Below the pieces are notes generated by a model that saw only the letters and a list, made by a program, of their open reading frames with translations, had not been told where the DNA came from and searched no databases. Of a stretch of DNA of 27,346 bases, positions 1-8,156 are shown one piece after another. Within the stretch, counting starts at the first letter, position 1. Every line of letters starts with the position of its first letter. The stretch comes from Opitutia bacterium. GTDB taxonomy: Bacteria; Verrucomicrobiota; Verrucomicrobiia; Opitutales; Coraliomargaritaceae. The DNA is taken from the NCBI GenBank assembly GCA_018663485.1, contig JABJQI010000033.1, positions 1 through 27,346 of the forward strand, given 5' to 3'. The position numbers and the translations under genes are program-made.

Positions 1-142
1 CTAGTAGTTACCGTTTGTTTGAACAAGGTCTGCAACAATCAATACGAAAAGTGCCTGTACTAGGCATGCGATGTGTGTTGGAAGGTGAGCCGGTTTGGTA
101 AAGTTGGACAGGTTGCGCCTACTAAATAAAGTAAAGCAACCA

Positions 143-463
143 ATGAAAAAGAGACGTAAATTCACCGCAGATTTCAAAAGCAAAGTAGCGCTGGAGGCGC
201 TGCGCGAGCAGCAACCGATCCATGAGATCGCCAAGCGCTATCAGGTTCATGCCAGTCAAGTGACCGAGTGGAAGAAGGCGTTGCAAGGCAACGCCAGCAG
301 CGTGTTTGAGAGCAAGAGTGCTAAGCACGATGAGGCGTTTAAGCAGAAGCTCAAAGACGACCGGCTATACAAGCAGATCGGCCAGCTCCAAGTGGAGGTG
401 GATTTTTTAAAAGACAGTTGCGACCAACTCGGTGTCGTTATCCCGGAGGACGAGCTTCGTTAA
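143..463 (+). CDS. IS3-family transposase OrfA (helix-turn-helix protein)
   Basis: The 106-residue product starts MKKRRKFTADFKSKVALEAL, the typical opening of IS3-family OrfA proteins. These bind the IS ends through an N-terminal helix-turn-helix (roughly residues 10-50, including the IHEIAKRYQVHASQVTEWKK region). A C-terminal leucine-rich helix (QIGQLQVEVDFLK, about residues 80-95) normally mediates oligomerisation and pairing with OrfB. I chose the ATG at 143 because family homology begins there; an upstream ATG at 95 lies inside the terminal repeat. The end of the gene carries an in-frame slippery heptamer TTTAAAA (406-412). The stop TAA (461-463) overlaps an ATG at 463. OrfB is in the +1/-2 frame relative to OrfA, which is unusual for IS3 elements. 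Confidence 0.88.
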   Translation: MKKRRKFTADFKSKVALEALREQQPIHEIAKRYQVHASQVTEWKKALQGNASSVFESKSAKHDEAFKQKLKDDRLYKQIGQLQVEVDFLKDSCDQLGVVIPEDELR

Positions 464-1280
464 TGCGGCCAGCAAGATGAGTATCAATAAACAGTGCAAA
501 CTGCTGAGCGTGCCACGTTCGAGCTATTATCATAAACCCAAGCGTAAGGTGAGCCTGGAAGACGAACTGATTATGCAAGCAATCGACCGGATCTACCTGG
601 AGGAGCCAACTTATGGCAGCCGCCGTATGCTTGATGAGTTACAGTTACTTGGCTATAAGTTGGGGCGTGATCGCGTGCGGCGACTGATGCGAATCATGGG
701 AATTGAGCCGATCTATCCTAAGCCGCGTTTGAGCACTCCGAGTAAAGGACACAAAAAATATCCCTATCTTCTTCGAGGGCTTGAGATCGAGCGCAGCAAC
801 CATGTATGGAGCACGGATATCACCTACATTCCGCTGGGAGATGGTCATGTTTACCTAACAGCTGTCATTGATTGGTCGAGTAGGTATGTGATCAGTTGGA
901 AACTCAGTAACAGCTTGGATACCGCGTTTTGCATCGAATGCTTGGAGGACGCGCTAGAGGCCGAAGGCTTGCCCGAAATCTTCAACACCGATCAAGGCTG
1001 CCAATATACCAGCGACGCCTTTACTGGGGTTTTGAAGAGCCATGATATACGCATCAGTATGGATGGCAAAGGTCGCGCACTGGACAACGTCATGATCGAG
1101 CGACTTTGGCGCACAGTAAAGTATGACGACATCTTCATCCGCGCCTATGAAACGATGAGCGAACTCTACCAAGGCTTGAGCGCGTTCTTCCGTAAATACA
1201 ATGCTCGCAAGCATCAAACCTTGGGGATGAGTCCCGAGCGGAAATATCGTGAGGGCTTAGCAATGAAAGAAGCCGCATGA
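432..1280 (+). CDS. IS3-family transposase OrfB (DDE integrase core)
   Basis: This is the catalytic transposase subunit, with a retroviral-integrase (rve) fold that performs copy-out/paste-in transposition. The catalytic DDE triad is visible as D in STDITYI, D in FNTDQGCQYTS and E in DNVMIERLWRTVK, with the usual Lys seven residues after the Glu. An N-terminal HTH_21-like segment (EEPTYGSRRMLDELQLLGY) and a C-terminal KYNARKHQTLGMSPE box are also present. The frame is open from a GTG at 432, but family homology starts around the ATG at 477 (MSINKQCKLLSVPRSSYY), which may be the real start. That ATG overlaps a TGA (478-480) ending the -1 frame of orfA. The catalytic core appears intact, so the element could be active if orfB is translated. 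Confidence 0.9.
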   Translation: MSLSRRTSFVNAASKMSINKQCKLLSVPRSSYYHKPKRKVSLEDELIMQAIDRIYLEEPTYGSRRMLDELQLLGYKLGRDRVRRLMRIMGIEPIYPKPRLSTPSKGHKKYPYLLRGLEIERSNHVWSTDITYIPLGDGHVYLTAVIDWSSRYVISWKLSNSLDTAFCIECLEDALEAEGLPEIFNTDQGCQYTSDAFTGVLKSHDIRISMDGKGRALDNVMIERLWRTVKYDDIFIRAYETMSELYQGLSAFFRKYNARKHQTLGMSPERKYREGLAMKEAA

Positions 1281-1436
1281 TAGACTTCATTCACTGCGTG
1301 CGTCGCTTCGCTCCGGAACCAGTCCTCACCCACCACAACAATCCACTCATCTCCACAGTTTGGACTTCCATCAGGAACTCTCCCAGACTACATCTAAACA
1401 ATCGCCGCGACCTGTCCAAGGTCCAGGGCCAGCTCA

Positions 1437-1954
1437 ATCGGGGGTAAATACCACCAACGCAAACCAGAGAAGTAGCAAGCTGCTATTCAGAATAGTGCAC
1501 CACTTAAAAAACGACGTAAGGGTATCTAGATCCATAGTATTATTAATAAACGATATTAAATCCCAAGCGAAGAGCTTCGATAAATAAAACTCACAGGAGG
1601 ATTTAATCAAACGATATTTAGATGATTATTAAAACAATAGCTATGTCATGTCGACATTCAAACGGTGACTTGGGCACACGGCCTGCAAATCTATAATTTA
1701 TAAATGTACGCTCTTAAGTAAAAAAACAACATCAGAAAAATACGGCATGTGGCTCGGTTACACACTCAAGCGAAGCACATCATATATATTCATTGTCTCA
1801 AAAAAATCTAAGCAGGTATTTACAAATCAAAAAAATTACCGTTAGCAGCTTATCAAATTCCCCCGAACGATAATGAAGGGTAGAAGATTTGATCTAACGG
1901 TTTACGAGCCTTGGCATTGCAATTACTGCGAATCCCCTTTCTCGTTAATAATTC
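1437..1954. other. Gene-free stretch between the IS and nudC
   Basis: About 520 bp of AT-rich DNA without a credible reading frame. An open frame crossing the IS right end (1360-1587) has no family resemblance. The decamer AAACGATATT occurs twice, around 1547 and 1608, in similar TTAAT contexts. I see no clear promoter, tRNA or terminator. Confidence 0.5.
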
Positions 1955-2839
1955 ATGCAGACCATTTCTCTATCCCCTTACTTTATTGACCGTGTGTCTC
2001 ACGTCCGCGAGGACAAGGTGTGGATCCAAGCGCAGCTCCACGCTGCCAACACACGACTGATCGCCGTTTATCAATCATCGGTACTTTGTCACAATCATGC
2101 CCCCGAACGCGCTTGTTTCCTATCTTATACGCAAGTGGCCGCCACTCCAGAGAGCTTGGTCTTTTTAGGGCAAGTCGATGGCATCGCATATTTCAGCCTG
2201 TCGATTCAAACTAGCGAAGCCGCAGAACAACTCTGCAACGCACAACAGGCGACCTTTCAAGCTTACGCCGTATCTGCGCCGATGCTGGAGCCTGAATATC
2301 ACGAGCTGCTCTCATTAGCCTGCTTTAGCAGTTACTGGCATAGTCGGAATCGCTTCTGTGGCAGCTGCGCTAGCACTACAAAAATATATAGTGCGGGGCA
2401 CATGCGCGTCTGCACCTCAACGGACTGCGCGCAGCGATACTTTCCCAGCATGGATCCTGCCGTCATCGTATTAATTGAATATGAGGATCGATGCCTACTT
2501 GGCCGGCAGGCGCATTGGCCCGAAACGATGTATTCGACCTTAGCTGGCTTCGTCGAACCAGGTGAGACCACGGAAGCAGCCGTAGCTCGCGAGGTAAACG
2601 AAGAAGCTGGTATTCAAGTCGAAGATATTCGCTATCATTCTTCTCAAGCTTGGCTCTTTCCTAATTCGCTAATGCTCGGTTTCAACGCTAAAGCCACCAG
2701 CACAGACCTACATCTGGATGCTAACGAACTCGAGGCTGCCGCCTGGTTCACCCGTGATCAAATTCGAGCTAAGCCGCAGATGCTGCCAAATCAAAAATCG
2801 ATCTCATACGCATTGATTCATGATTGGTTGTATCGCTAG
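1955..2839 (+). CDS. nudC: NADH pyrophosphatase NudC (Nudix hydrolase with zinc ribbon)
   Basis: The 294-residue enzyme is predicted to hydrolyse NAD(H) to NMN(H) and AMP. In some bacteria NudC also removes NAD caps from RNA 5' ends. Residues 1-120 form the divergent N-terminal domain. A zinc ribbon follows, with Cys135-x2-Cys138 and Cys153-x4-Cys158. A perfect Nudix box spans residues 198-220 (G-x5-E-x7-REVNEEAGI). Behind the box is the NudC-specific motif, here SQAWLFPNS (230-238), where the family usually has SQPWPFPxS; both prolines are replaced. Length and domain order match NudC. The ATG at 1955 has no Shine-Dalgarno sequence. The gene appears monocistronic and converges on the DEAD-box helicase gene. 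Confidence 0.92.
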   Translation: MQTISLSPYFIDRVSHVREDKVWIQAQLHAANTRLIAVYQSSVLCHNHAPERACFLSYTQVAATPESLVFLGQVDGIAYFSLSIQTSEAAEQLCNAQQATFQAYAVSAPMLEPEYHELLSLACFSSYWHSRNRFCGSCASTTKIYSAGHMRVCTSTDCAQRYFPSMDPAVIVLIEYEDRCLLGRQAHWPETMYSTLAGFVEPGETTEAAVAREVNEEAGIQVEDIRYHSSQAWLFPNSLMLGFNAKATSTDLHLDANELEAAAWFTRDQIRAKPQMLPNQKSISYALIHDWLYR

Positions 2840-2958
2840 AGTCACCTAAATCGCCATCAATCGAGGCCTTTCGTTGGCAGCTTAATCGTTGACTATCACT
2901 CATAATCGCACTGCGCACAGATTACTTAGTACAATAAACTATCTATTAAGCGAACGCC

Positions 2959-4107
2959 TCAATAGCCACGTAAATCGAGGCCTTCGCTCTGAACCATTGA
3001 TACACGCTGCCCCATCTTCTTTTGAATGACATTAAAGTGATGCTCCTCATTTGGAGTAATCAGCGAAATGGCCTCACCTGAAGAGCCAGCACGGCCCGTA
3101 CGACCGATGCGGTGAATAAAGTCCTTCGGCGAGCGCGGAAGTTCGTAGTTGATCACGCACGACAGGCTATCGATATCAATCCCACGAGCCAATATGTCGG
3201 TCGATACCAGCACGGCCAAATGTCCGTCCTTGAATTTCTTCAACACGTCACGCCGTACATTCTGCCCCATCTTAGAATGAATGGCACAGGCATTGATTTT
3301 ATTTTTAACCAACTTCGCGGCAACATTATCCGCCTTCTTATGTGACGACACAAATACCAGTACTTGCTGTAACTGTTCATTCTTGATCAGATAGCGCAGC
3401 AATACACCCTTTCGTTCTACAGATACAAAATAGCCTTGCTGGTGTATCTGCTGGAGCGACTCTCCCACTGCATCAACTTGCAACACTTGCGGATCCTGTA
3501 AGATCACTCGTTGCATTACAGATACATCGTCACTGAGCGTGGCCGAGAACAACAAATTCTGACGCTTAACCGGCAACAAGCGCAACAGCTGATCCACCTC
3601 CTCCTTAAAACCAAGGCTTAGAATTTTATCCGCTTCATCCAGCACCAGCGTCTGAATTCTAGAAAGCCGCACGGCATTCTTCTCGACTAAATCGAGCAGG
3701 CGACCGGGCGTCGCCACCAAGACATCGACACGCCGCAAGGCCTGCATCTGTGTGTTGATTGAAACACCGCCATATACGGCGAGACAGCTAACTCCAGAAG
3801 ACAGACTTGGCAAGAACTTACGAAAAACTTGTGTCACTTGATCCGCAAGCTCACGTGTGGGCACCAGTACCAACACAGAAGGGTCTCGATGCTGTGAAAT
3901 TTGTGCCAATTCCAGTTGCTGTAGGATAGGCAAGACAAAGGCCGCCGTTTTACCCGATCCGGTCTTCGCAATGCCTAAAACATCTTTTACTTTAAGGATA
4001 GCTGGGATCACCGCAGACTGAATTGGCGTCGGCTCGACAAAGTCAAAATGCACGAGCGACTTAGAGAAGAATGGAGCAAGTCCGATATGAGTAAACTGAA
4101 TAGGCAA
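2959..4107 (-). CDS. DEAD-box ATP-dependent RNA helicase (RhlE-like)
   Basis: The product is an RNA helicase that unwinds short duplexes or remodels RNPs, in bacteria usually in ribosome assembly, RNA decay or cold adaptation. Counted from the start used here (382 residues) it has a Q motif (FTHIGLAPFFS...TPIQ), Walker A AKTGSGKT (47-54), PTRELA, TPGR, DEAD (157-160), SAT (188-190), STDILARGID and HRIGRTGR (332-339). The C-terminus stops soon after the helicase core, without the basic tail many RhlE proteins carry. Start choice is difficult. The frame is open to a TTG at 4173, but homology begins at QFTHIG. The nearest start is the TTG at 4107, and an ATT at 4101 sits exactly where an ATG would be expected. 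It lies downstream of, and in the same direction as, the RNase H-like gene. Confidence 0.9.
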   Translation of the reverse strand: MPIQFTHIGLAPFFSKSLVHFDFVEPTPIQSAVIPAILKVKDVLGIAKTGSGKTAAFVLPILQQLELAQISQHRDPSVLVLVPTRELADQVTQVFRKFLPSLSSGVSCLAVYGGVSINTQMQALRRVDVLVATPGRLLDLVEKNAVRLSRIQTLVLDEADKILSLGFKEEVDQLLRLLPVKRQNLLFSATLSDDVSVMQRVILQDPQVLQVDAVGESLQQIHQQGYFVSVERKGVLLRYLIKNEQLQQVLVFVSSHKKADNVAAKLVKNKINACAIHSKMGQNVRRDVLKKFKDGHLAVLVSTDILARGIDIDSLSCVINYELPRSPKDFIHRIGRTGRAGSSGEAISLITPNEEHHFNVIQKKMGQRVSMVQSEGLDLRGY

Positions 4108-4295
4108 AATAATAAATATGAAACCGCACGAAGTAGACCCTAAAGTGGACTTCAAAACCAATAGACGATCCAAAAGAACGAGCGATGTCGAAATGTTTTT
4201 CCGCTCTGAATCGAAAACGTCCTGCTGCGTGTACTAACGTCAATGGTGAAGTCACACGCTGCCAGCTAAGAAAATTTAGAACCTCTGAGCAGAAG

Positions 4296-4835
4296 TCAGG
4301 CAGGTTTATTGTATCGGCGTATCTGTGGCACTCCATCGAGCAAATCGCAAATCGGCTCACTACCAAAAAGGGCTTCGAAGCATTCTGCGTGATCAAATTC
4401 AACGAGCAAGCGCAGCGCATCCTCGGAATGCGCAGTGCGTACTGGTTTATAACTTAAGAATCCCTCGAGCAAGGGAATTGCCCGCAAGTTATTCGGTAAA
4501 ATTCGATCCAACTCAGATAAAAATCGTAGCGCGGCCGCAAATGTGGTGACACCAGGGCCATGATACCACCCACGCCCTTTCTCAAAATCGCCACGAATCG
4601 TCGGATTTCCTTGGGGCGTATGATAAGTGGATAGTACCGCCTCAAGAATGAGTGTGTGTCGCCCTATACTAGAAAGCTGCTGAGCAACTGCATCAATGCA
4701 TTCGCCAAACTCAAATGATTGAACGTCTGCACCACTAGACCACGCCACACCGCAGGACCTTGTGCGTGCACTATAACCCAGATCAACCGCTAAAAGCGGT
4801 AAATCAGACTCAAGTTGATTGGTGTAGCGCTTCAT
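4296..4835 (-). CDS. Uncharacterised protein with RNase H-like fold motifs (DUF429/RuvC-like)
   Basis: I do not recognise the exact family. Counted from the ATG at 4835 (179 residues), the order of acidic motifs suggests the ribonuclease H-like superfamily. A first hydrophobic strand ends in Asp18 (LLAVDLGYS), a later strand ends in Glu65 (TLILEAVLS), another carries Glu124 (IPLLEGFLSYK), and a helix contains His136-x2-Asp139-Ala (AHSEDALRLL), like the HxxDA helix of RuvC and of DUF429 proteins. A Gly/Trp-rich segment in the middle (GRGWYHGPG, 87-95) may be a substrate loop. The frame is open further to 4913, but that would overlap the upstream DUF2805 gene by about 100 bp; from 4835 the overlap is 26 bp. 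Function is unknown; a nuclease or nucleotide-binding role is inferred. Confidence 0.6.
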   Translation of the reverse strand: MKRYTNQLESDLPLLAVDLGYSARTRSCGVAWSSGADVQSFEFGECIDAVAQQLSSIGRHTLILEAVLSTYHTPQGNPTIRGDFEKGRGWYHGPGVTTFAAALRFLSELDRILPNNLRAIPLLEGFLSYKPVRTAHSEDALRLLVEFDHAECFEALFGSEPICDLLDGVPQIRRYNKPA

Positions 4836-5088
4836 GTGTATGTAAATGAACCATTTTTTGGTCTTTTCGGAAGCGTTTCTGATGCTTTGTACCTCGACCA
4901 TTAACACGGGCACGCCAAATACGAAAACTCTTCGGCTTTAAATGACGTCGCATCGTGACGATGACATCCGATTCACTCAAACCCGTTTTTGTCTCAATTT
5001 CTTCAAAGGACACACGATCGGCCCATGCCATTCCAATAATACGATCAACTAATTGACCATCGAGTTTAGTTAAGTCTAAAACATTCAC
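4810..5088 (-). CDS. DUF2805 / TIGR03643 family small protein
   Basis: The 92-residue product contains the whole conserved region of this family. It begins LVDRIIGMAWADR, is followed by a helix-turn-helix-like segment (FEEIETKTGLSESDVIVTMR), and then the signature HLKPKSFRIWRARVNGRGTKH with a basic tail. The family has no established function; the fold suggests nucleic-acid binding. The reading frame stays open to 5352, giving 88 extra residues that do not resemble the family. I therefore chose the GTG at 5088, which gives the usual length; there is no ribosome binding site to confirm it. The 3' end overlaps the RNase H-like gene by 26 bp, which implies co-transcription and perhaps translational coupling. 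Confidence 0.75.
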   Translation of the reverse strand: MNVLDLTKLDGQLVDRIIGMAWADRVSFEEIETKTGLSESDVIVTMRRHLKPKSFRIWRARVNGRGTKHQKRFRKDQKMVHLHTHEALHQST

Positions 5089-5927
5089 AATTAGCAATCG
5101 AATCGCACTACTCAGACTTACTATTTTCCTAAAATAAAATCGAAGGAGCTTTCTTGGGAAAACATCACCCAGCAGCAAAGCTGGCAATATAACATGTGAG
5201 CAATTTTGTACTACAGGTCGTAAACTGGCAGCATACTTACAATAAGCTTTAGCCGATGACATACCCCACATAGATACCGATGTAGTGAGCATCACTTCCA
5301 AGAGCTTACCTGCTACGAACGATAAGGAGGCACTTTTGCAACAACAAGACATTGAACCCGCAGATACATGTCAGAATTCGACTACAACTGAAGCACCACA
5401 TTTCTCCGTGAGCAGAGCAAATTACAGCTTGATCTATCATTTGCCAATAAAATTGAAATGATAAAGAATCGAACATGCCTCAACGAGGGATTTTGCACCT
5501 ATTCCTAAAAAGAAATTACTTTAATAAAGGGAGGTAATTAAACGGCCTAAAGCTATTTATTAAATGATTCCATTTGAATACTTTATCCGCATAACTTCAT
5601 CCAAGTGGCTAGCGTATCTCACTTAATGTAAATTTAAGTGCGGCGATTAGATCGGTTCATCAGATAACTAGATACCGAAAGTATTTTTTTGATATTAGTA
5701 ATATAATACTGATTTATTGTTATTACTTTAATAACACTTTAAAGTAAGTAATTATTACCTAATATTGAAAAATAAAAATCTCATCTAACTATCGCTATTA
5801 ACCTTTTAATGTGAGTTGATTCATACAATTCCTACCAATACGAATAAACTAATAAATCCCCGAAAGAACCTTATGTGATTTTCACCAAGGCATCCAATCC
5901 TATAAAAATAATACATAATTTCATACC
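5089..5927. other. Gene-free AT-rich region between divergent transcription units
   Basis: About 840 bp separate the DUF2805 gene (minus) from the hybrid kinase gene (plus), so promoters for both should lie here. The minus-strand frame open up to 5352 is probably only an upstream extension. The part from about 5500 to 5900 is very AT-rich. It holds a TATAAT at 5702-5707, without a good -35 at standard spacing, and a cluster of palindromes at 5719-5758. Confidence 0.5.
5719..5758. promoter_or_regulatory. Cluster of overlapping palindromes upstream of the hybrid kinase
   Basis: Three inverted repeats lie within 40 bp: GTTATT...AATAAC (5719-5735), TTACTTTA...TAAAGTAA (5723-5747) and GTAATTATTAC (5748-5758). 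They sit about 170-210 bp before the kinase start, just downstream of a TATAAT at 5702. This could be an operator region or a leader hairpin, but low sequence complexity makes chance palindromes likely. Confidence 0.3.
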
Positions 5928-8156
5928 GTGCGCGTCCAATTCTACAAAATGCTGATTCATCTTATCCTGTGTGCTTGTGTAGCTTCAGTCTACCTGATAG
6001 GTGTAAGCCATTATTTCAACACCTTAAAAACCCCTCTCTCGACCAATTACACTTTGATGCATGGCATCAGTGCTTTCCTAGTGATTGTTTCAATTTACTG
6101 GAGTGTATCCGCCCTGAAATGTCAGGTAGAACGGATTTTAGATGTGATGTTTCCAAGTGAACCAACGACTGAATTAACTGAATTAAAAGAACTGCCAGCT
6201 ACATTTAGTGAATGTGATGACAACCAATCGCTACTTAACTTAGTTTTAAACGTACTGAATCAAATTGTTCCGACTCATGATTTAACAATACTCAAAAAAG
6301 AAATAAAAGGAAGCAACTATTGCGTAGTCGCTAAGCACAGCAAGTCTGCTGACTCACAGTTGCATCACGTTTTAACTAGTAATGATCCGTTGATAGAATC
6401 GCTCGCGAACAACCCAAGACCCATAGTCATAAACAAAGTCTCCAAGGGCATCCATTCGTCTGCCTATCAAAGCTTAATTCACCTACGCGATGAATTGAAT
6501 CTATCGTTGCTCATCCCGATTTTTTCAAACCAACAAATATATGGCCTTATCTTGCTAGGCCCTCCTTGTAAAACACAAGGTTGGGATTATCAAACAACTG
6601 CGGTTTTATTTAATCTGGGTGCTCAAATAGGAAACCATTTTCGAACCTTGGAATTGGAAGCACTCGTCGAGCTTCGCTGCGCCGAATTGAAACAGCGCAA
6701 TCAGCAATTAGAAAAGGCTCACATAGAAAAGCGTAATTTATTAACTAGCTTCAGTCACGAGATTCGAAATCCTCTGAATGGTATAATTAACATATCACAA
6801 CTGCTAGCAGAAGAAAAAGGCTTAACGAATACTCAATCCGAATTGATCAACTATCTCATATCCTGCAAACAGCACCTAGAGCAATTAATTATACCTACTT
6901 TAGATTATAGCAGCCTCGAAGCTGGAATTTATAATTGCACGGAGGAATCGTTTGACGTGAACGTCATCATCAAGGGTTTAATCGCCATGCATTCTAAGCA
7001 AGCGGCCCGGAAGGGCTTGCAGTTAAATTGCGATCTAACAGAAGTAACGCATACCTGGTTTGGACCAGTTACGCCACTCAGACAGATACTGATTAACTTA
7101 ATATCAAATGCGATTAAGTTCACCGGCAGTGGGTCTGTAAAATTACAGTTGAGCTACAAGCAACATGAAGACAATATTAATGCAACGTTCAGTGTCAAAG
7201 ATAGCGGATCAGGTATTGCATTAAACCAACAGGATGCAATTTTCCGCCCATTAAGTAGCGGTTCATTGAACAAGAAAAATCAACCTGGTTCTGGAGTGGG
7301 ACTTTCGATCTCTCGAAGGATTGCGCAAACTCTGCATGGCACGCTTAGGCTCAAAAATCCCGGAGCAGTCAGCGGCTCCGTATTTGAACTGACACTTCCA
7401 TTCAAATTAGGTACCGCAATAAACGTGAACACCCGACGCAATAAAACCCAAGCAGTTCTTAACCAAAAATGTGTACTGCTAGCCGATGATATGGATTTCA
7501 ACCGCTACGCTTATCGTATTTTGCTCGAGAGAATGGGGGCGACAGTCGTAGAGGTGAGTAATGGCGAGCAGGCACTGGAGAAACTACAATCTGAAAAATT
7601 CGACGTGGTTATATTAGATATTAACATGCCCGTTAAGAGCGGTATTGAAGTTGCTCAAGAGTATTTTTTGATTTCGACAGACAACCATCCGTTATTTATA
7701 GCGTATAGTGCTTTAACCGACACAGAAACTGTAAAAAATTGTCTAAGTGCAGGATTTAGCCATTTTATCGAAAAACCTCTTACTGCTGATAAACTTAGCT
7801 CTCTGTTTAACTCGAAAAAAGATAAATCGTGTCCACCTCAGGGCAGTTTGCTGGATTATTTAGGAGGCGAAAATGCCGATAAGGTCGCACAGCTAGAACT
7901 GCGCTATCGACGATCATATACACAAGGACTGACAGAACTAGTTCAGGTCACTAAGCGAAGAGATCAAAGTGCAATACGTAGTTGCGTGCATAAGCTACGA
8001 GGACTTGCCTGTCTGCAAAAAAATCCAAATGTAATGAAAACACTCGACGAGATTACGTTATTGATCGCAGCAAATACAGCACCAGATGAATATACCCAAC
8101 TCATCAATCAGTTAACAACTTACGTCACCGATAATCCGGTTCCCATCAGTAATTAG
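5928..8156 (+). CDS. Membrane hybrid histidine kinase with REC and Hpt domains
   Basis: The 742-residue sensor kinase carries a whole phosphorelay in one chain. Two membrane helices (about residues 8-30 and 45-63) are separated by a very short periplasmic loop. A GAF-like sensor domain spans roughly 95-240, followed by a coiled-coil linker. The HisKA domain has phospho-acceptor His277 (SFSHEIRNPLNG). The HATPase domain has the N box at Asn394 (NLISNAIKFTG), G1 DSGSG (425-429) and G2 GSGVGLS (454-460). The REC domain has Asp520/Asp521, acceptor Asp564, Ser594 in place of the common Thr, and Lys616. A C-terminal Hpt domain has His688 (CVHKLRG). All catalytic residues are present. No response regulator is adjacent, so the output partner must be elsewhere. 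The start is a GTG at 5928, with an alternative ATG at 5949. Confidence 0.92.
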   Translation: MRVQFYKMLIHLILCACVASVYLIGVSHYFNTLKTPLSTNYTLMHGISAFLVIVSIYWSVSALKCQVERILDVMFPSEPTTELTELKELPATFSECDDNQSLLNLVLNVLNQIVPTHDLTILKKEIKGSNYCVVAKHSKSADSQLHHVLTSNDPLIESLANNPRPIVINKVSKGIHSSAYQSLIHLRDELNLSLLIPIFSNQQIYGLILLGPPCKTQGWDYQTTAVLFNLGAQIGNHFRTLELEALVELRCAELKQRNQQLEKAHIEKRNLLTSFSHEIRNPLNGIINISQLLAEEKGLTNTQSELINYLISCKQHLEQLIIPTLDYSSLEAGIYNCTEESFDVNVIIKGLIAMHSKQAARKGLQLNCDLTEVTHTWFGPVTPLRQILINLISNAIKFTGSGSVKLQLSYKQHEDNINATFSVKDSGSGIALNQQDAIFRPLSSGSLNKKNQPGSGVGLSISRRIAQTLHGTLRLKNPGAVSGSVFELTLPFKLGTAINVNTRRNKTQAVLNQKCVLLADDMDFNRYAYRILLERMGATVVEVSNGEQALEKLQSEKFDVVILDINMPVKSGIEVAQEYFLISTDNHPLFIAYSALTDTETVKNCLSAGFSHFIEKPLTADKLSSLFNSKKDKSCPPQGSLLDYLGGENADKVAQLELRYRRSYTQGLTELVQVTKRRDQSAIRSCVHKLRGLACLQKNPNVMKTLDEITLLIAANTAPDEYTQLINQLTTYVTDNPVPISN

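Larger units (their letters stand above)
86..1436 (+). mobile_element. IS3-family insertion sequence, two-ORF type
   Basis: Two overlapping transposase frames (143-463 and 432-1280) sit between imperfect inverted ends. The left end begins TGAGCCGG at 86 and contains TTGGACAGGT at 104-113. The reverse complement of the right end begins TGAGCTGG at 1436 and contains the same TTGGACAGGT (complement at 1410-1419). The ends finish in TG...CA, as in the IS3 family, and the length of 1351 bp is normal for the family. I see no 3-4 bp target duplication (AGG on the left, ATC on the right), so the insertion may be old, or the boundaries may be off by a few bases. The 156 bp between the second ORF and the right end hold no gene. 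Confidence 0.8.

Noticed and set aside
406..480. A classical OrfAB fusion transposase made by -1 frameshifting at TTTAAAA
   Set aside because: The -1 frame closes at 478-480 before reaching any orfB homology, so no fusion can result from a single -1 slip.
1360..1587. 75-codon frame across the IS right end
   Set aside because: It has low complexity, no family resemblance, and spans the IS boundary.
5089..5352. 88-residue N-terminal extension of the DUF2805 protein
   Set aside because: It does not resemble the family, which is normally about 80-95 residues, and a GTG at 5088 gives that length.
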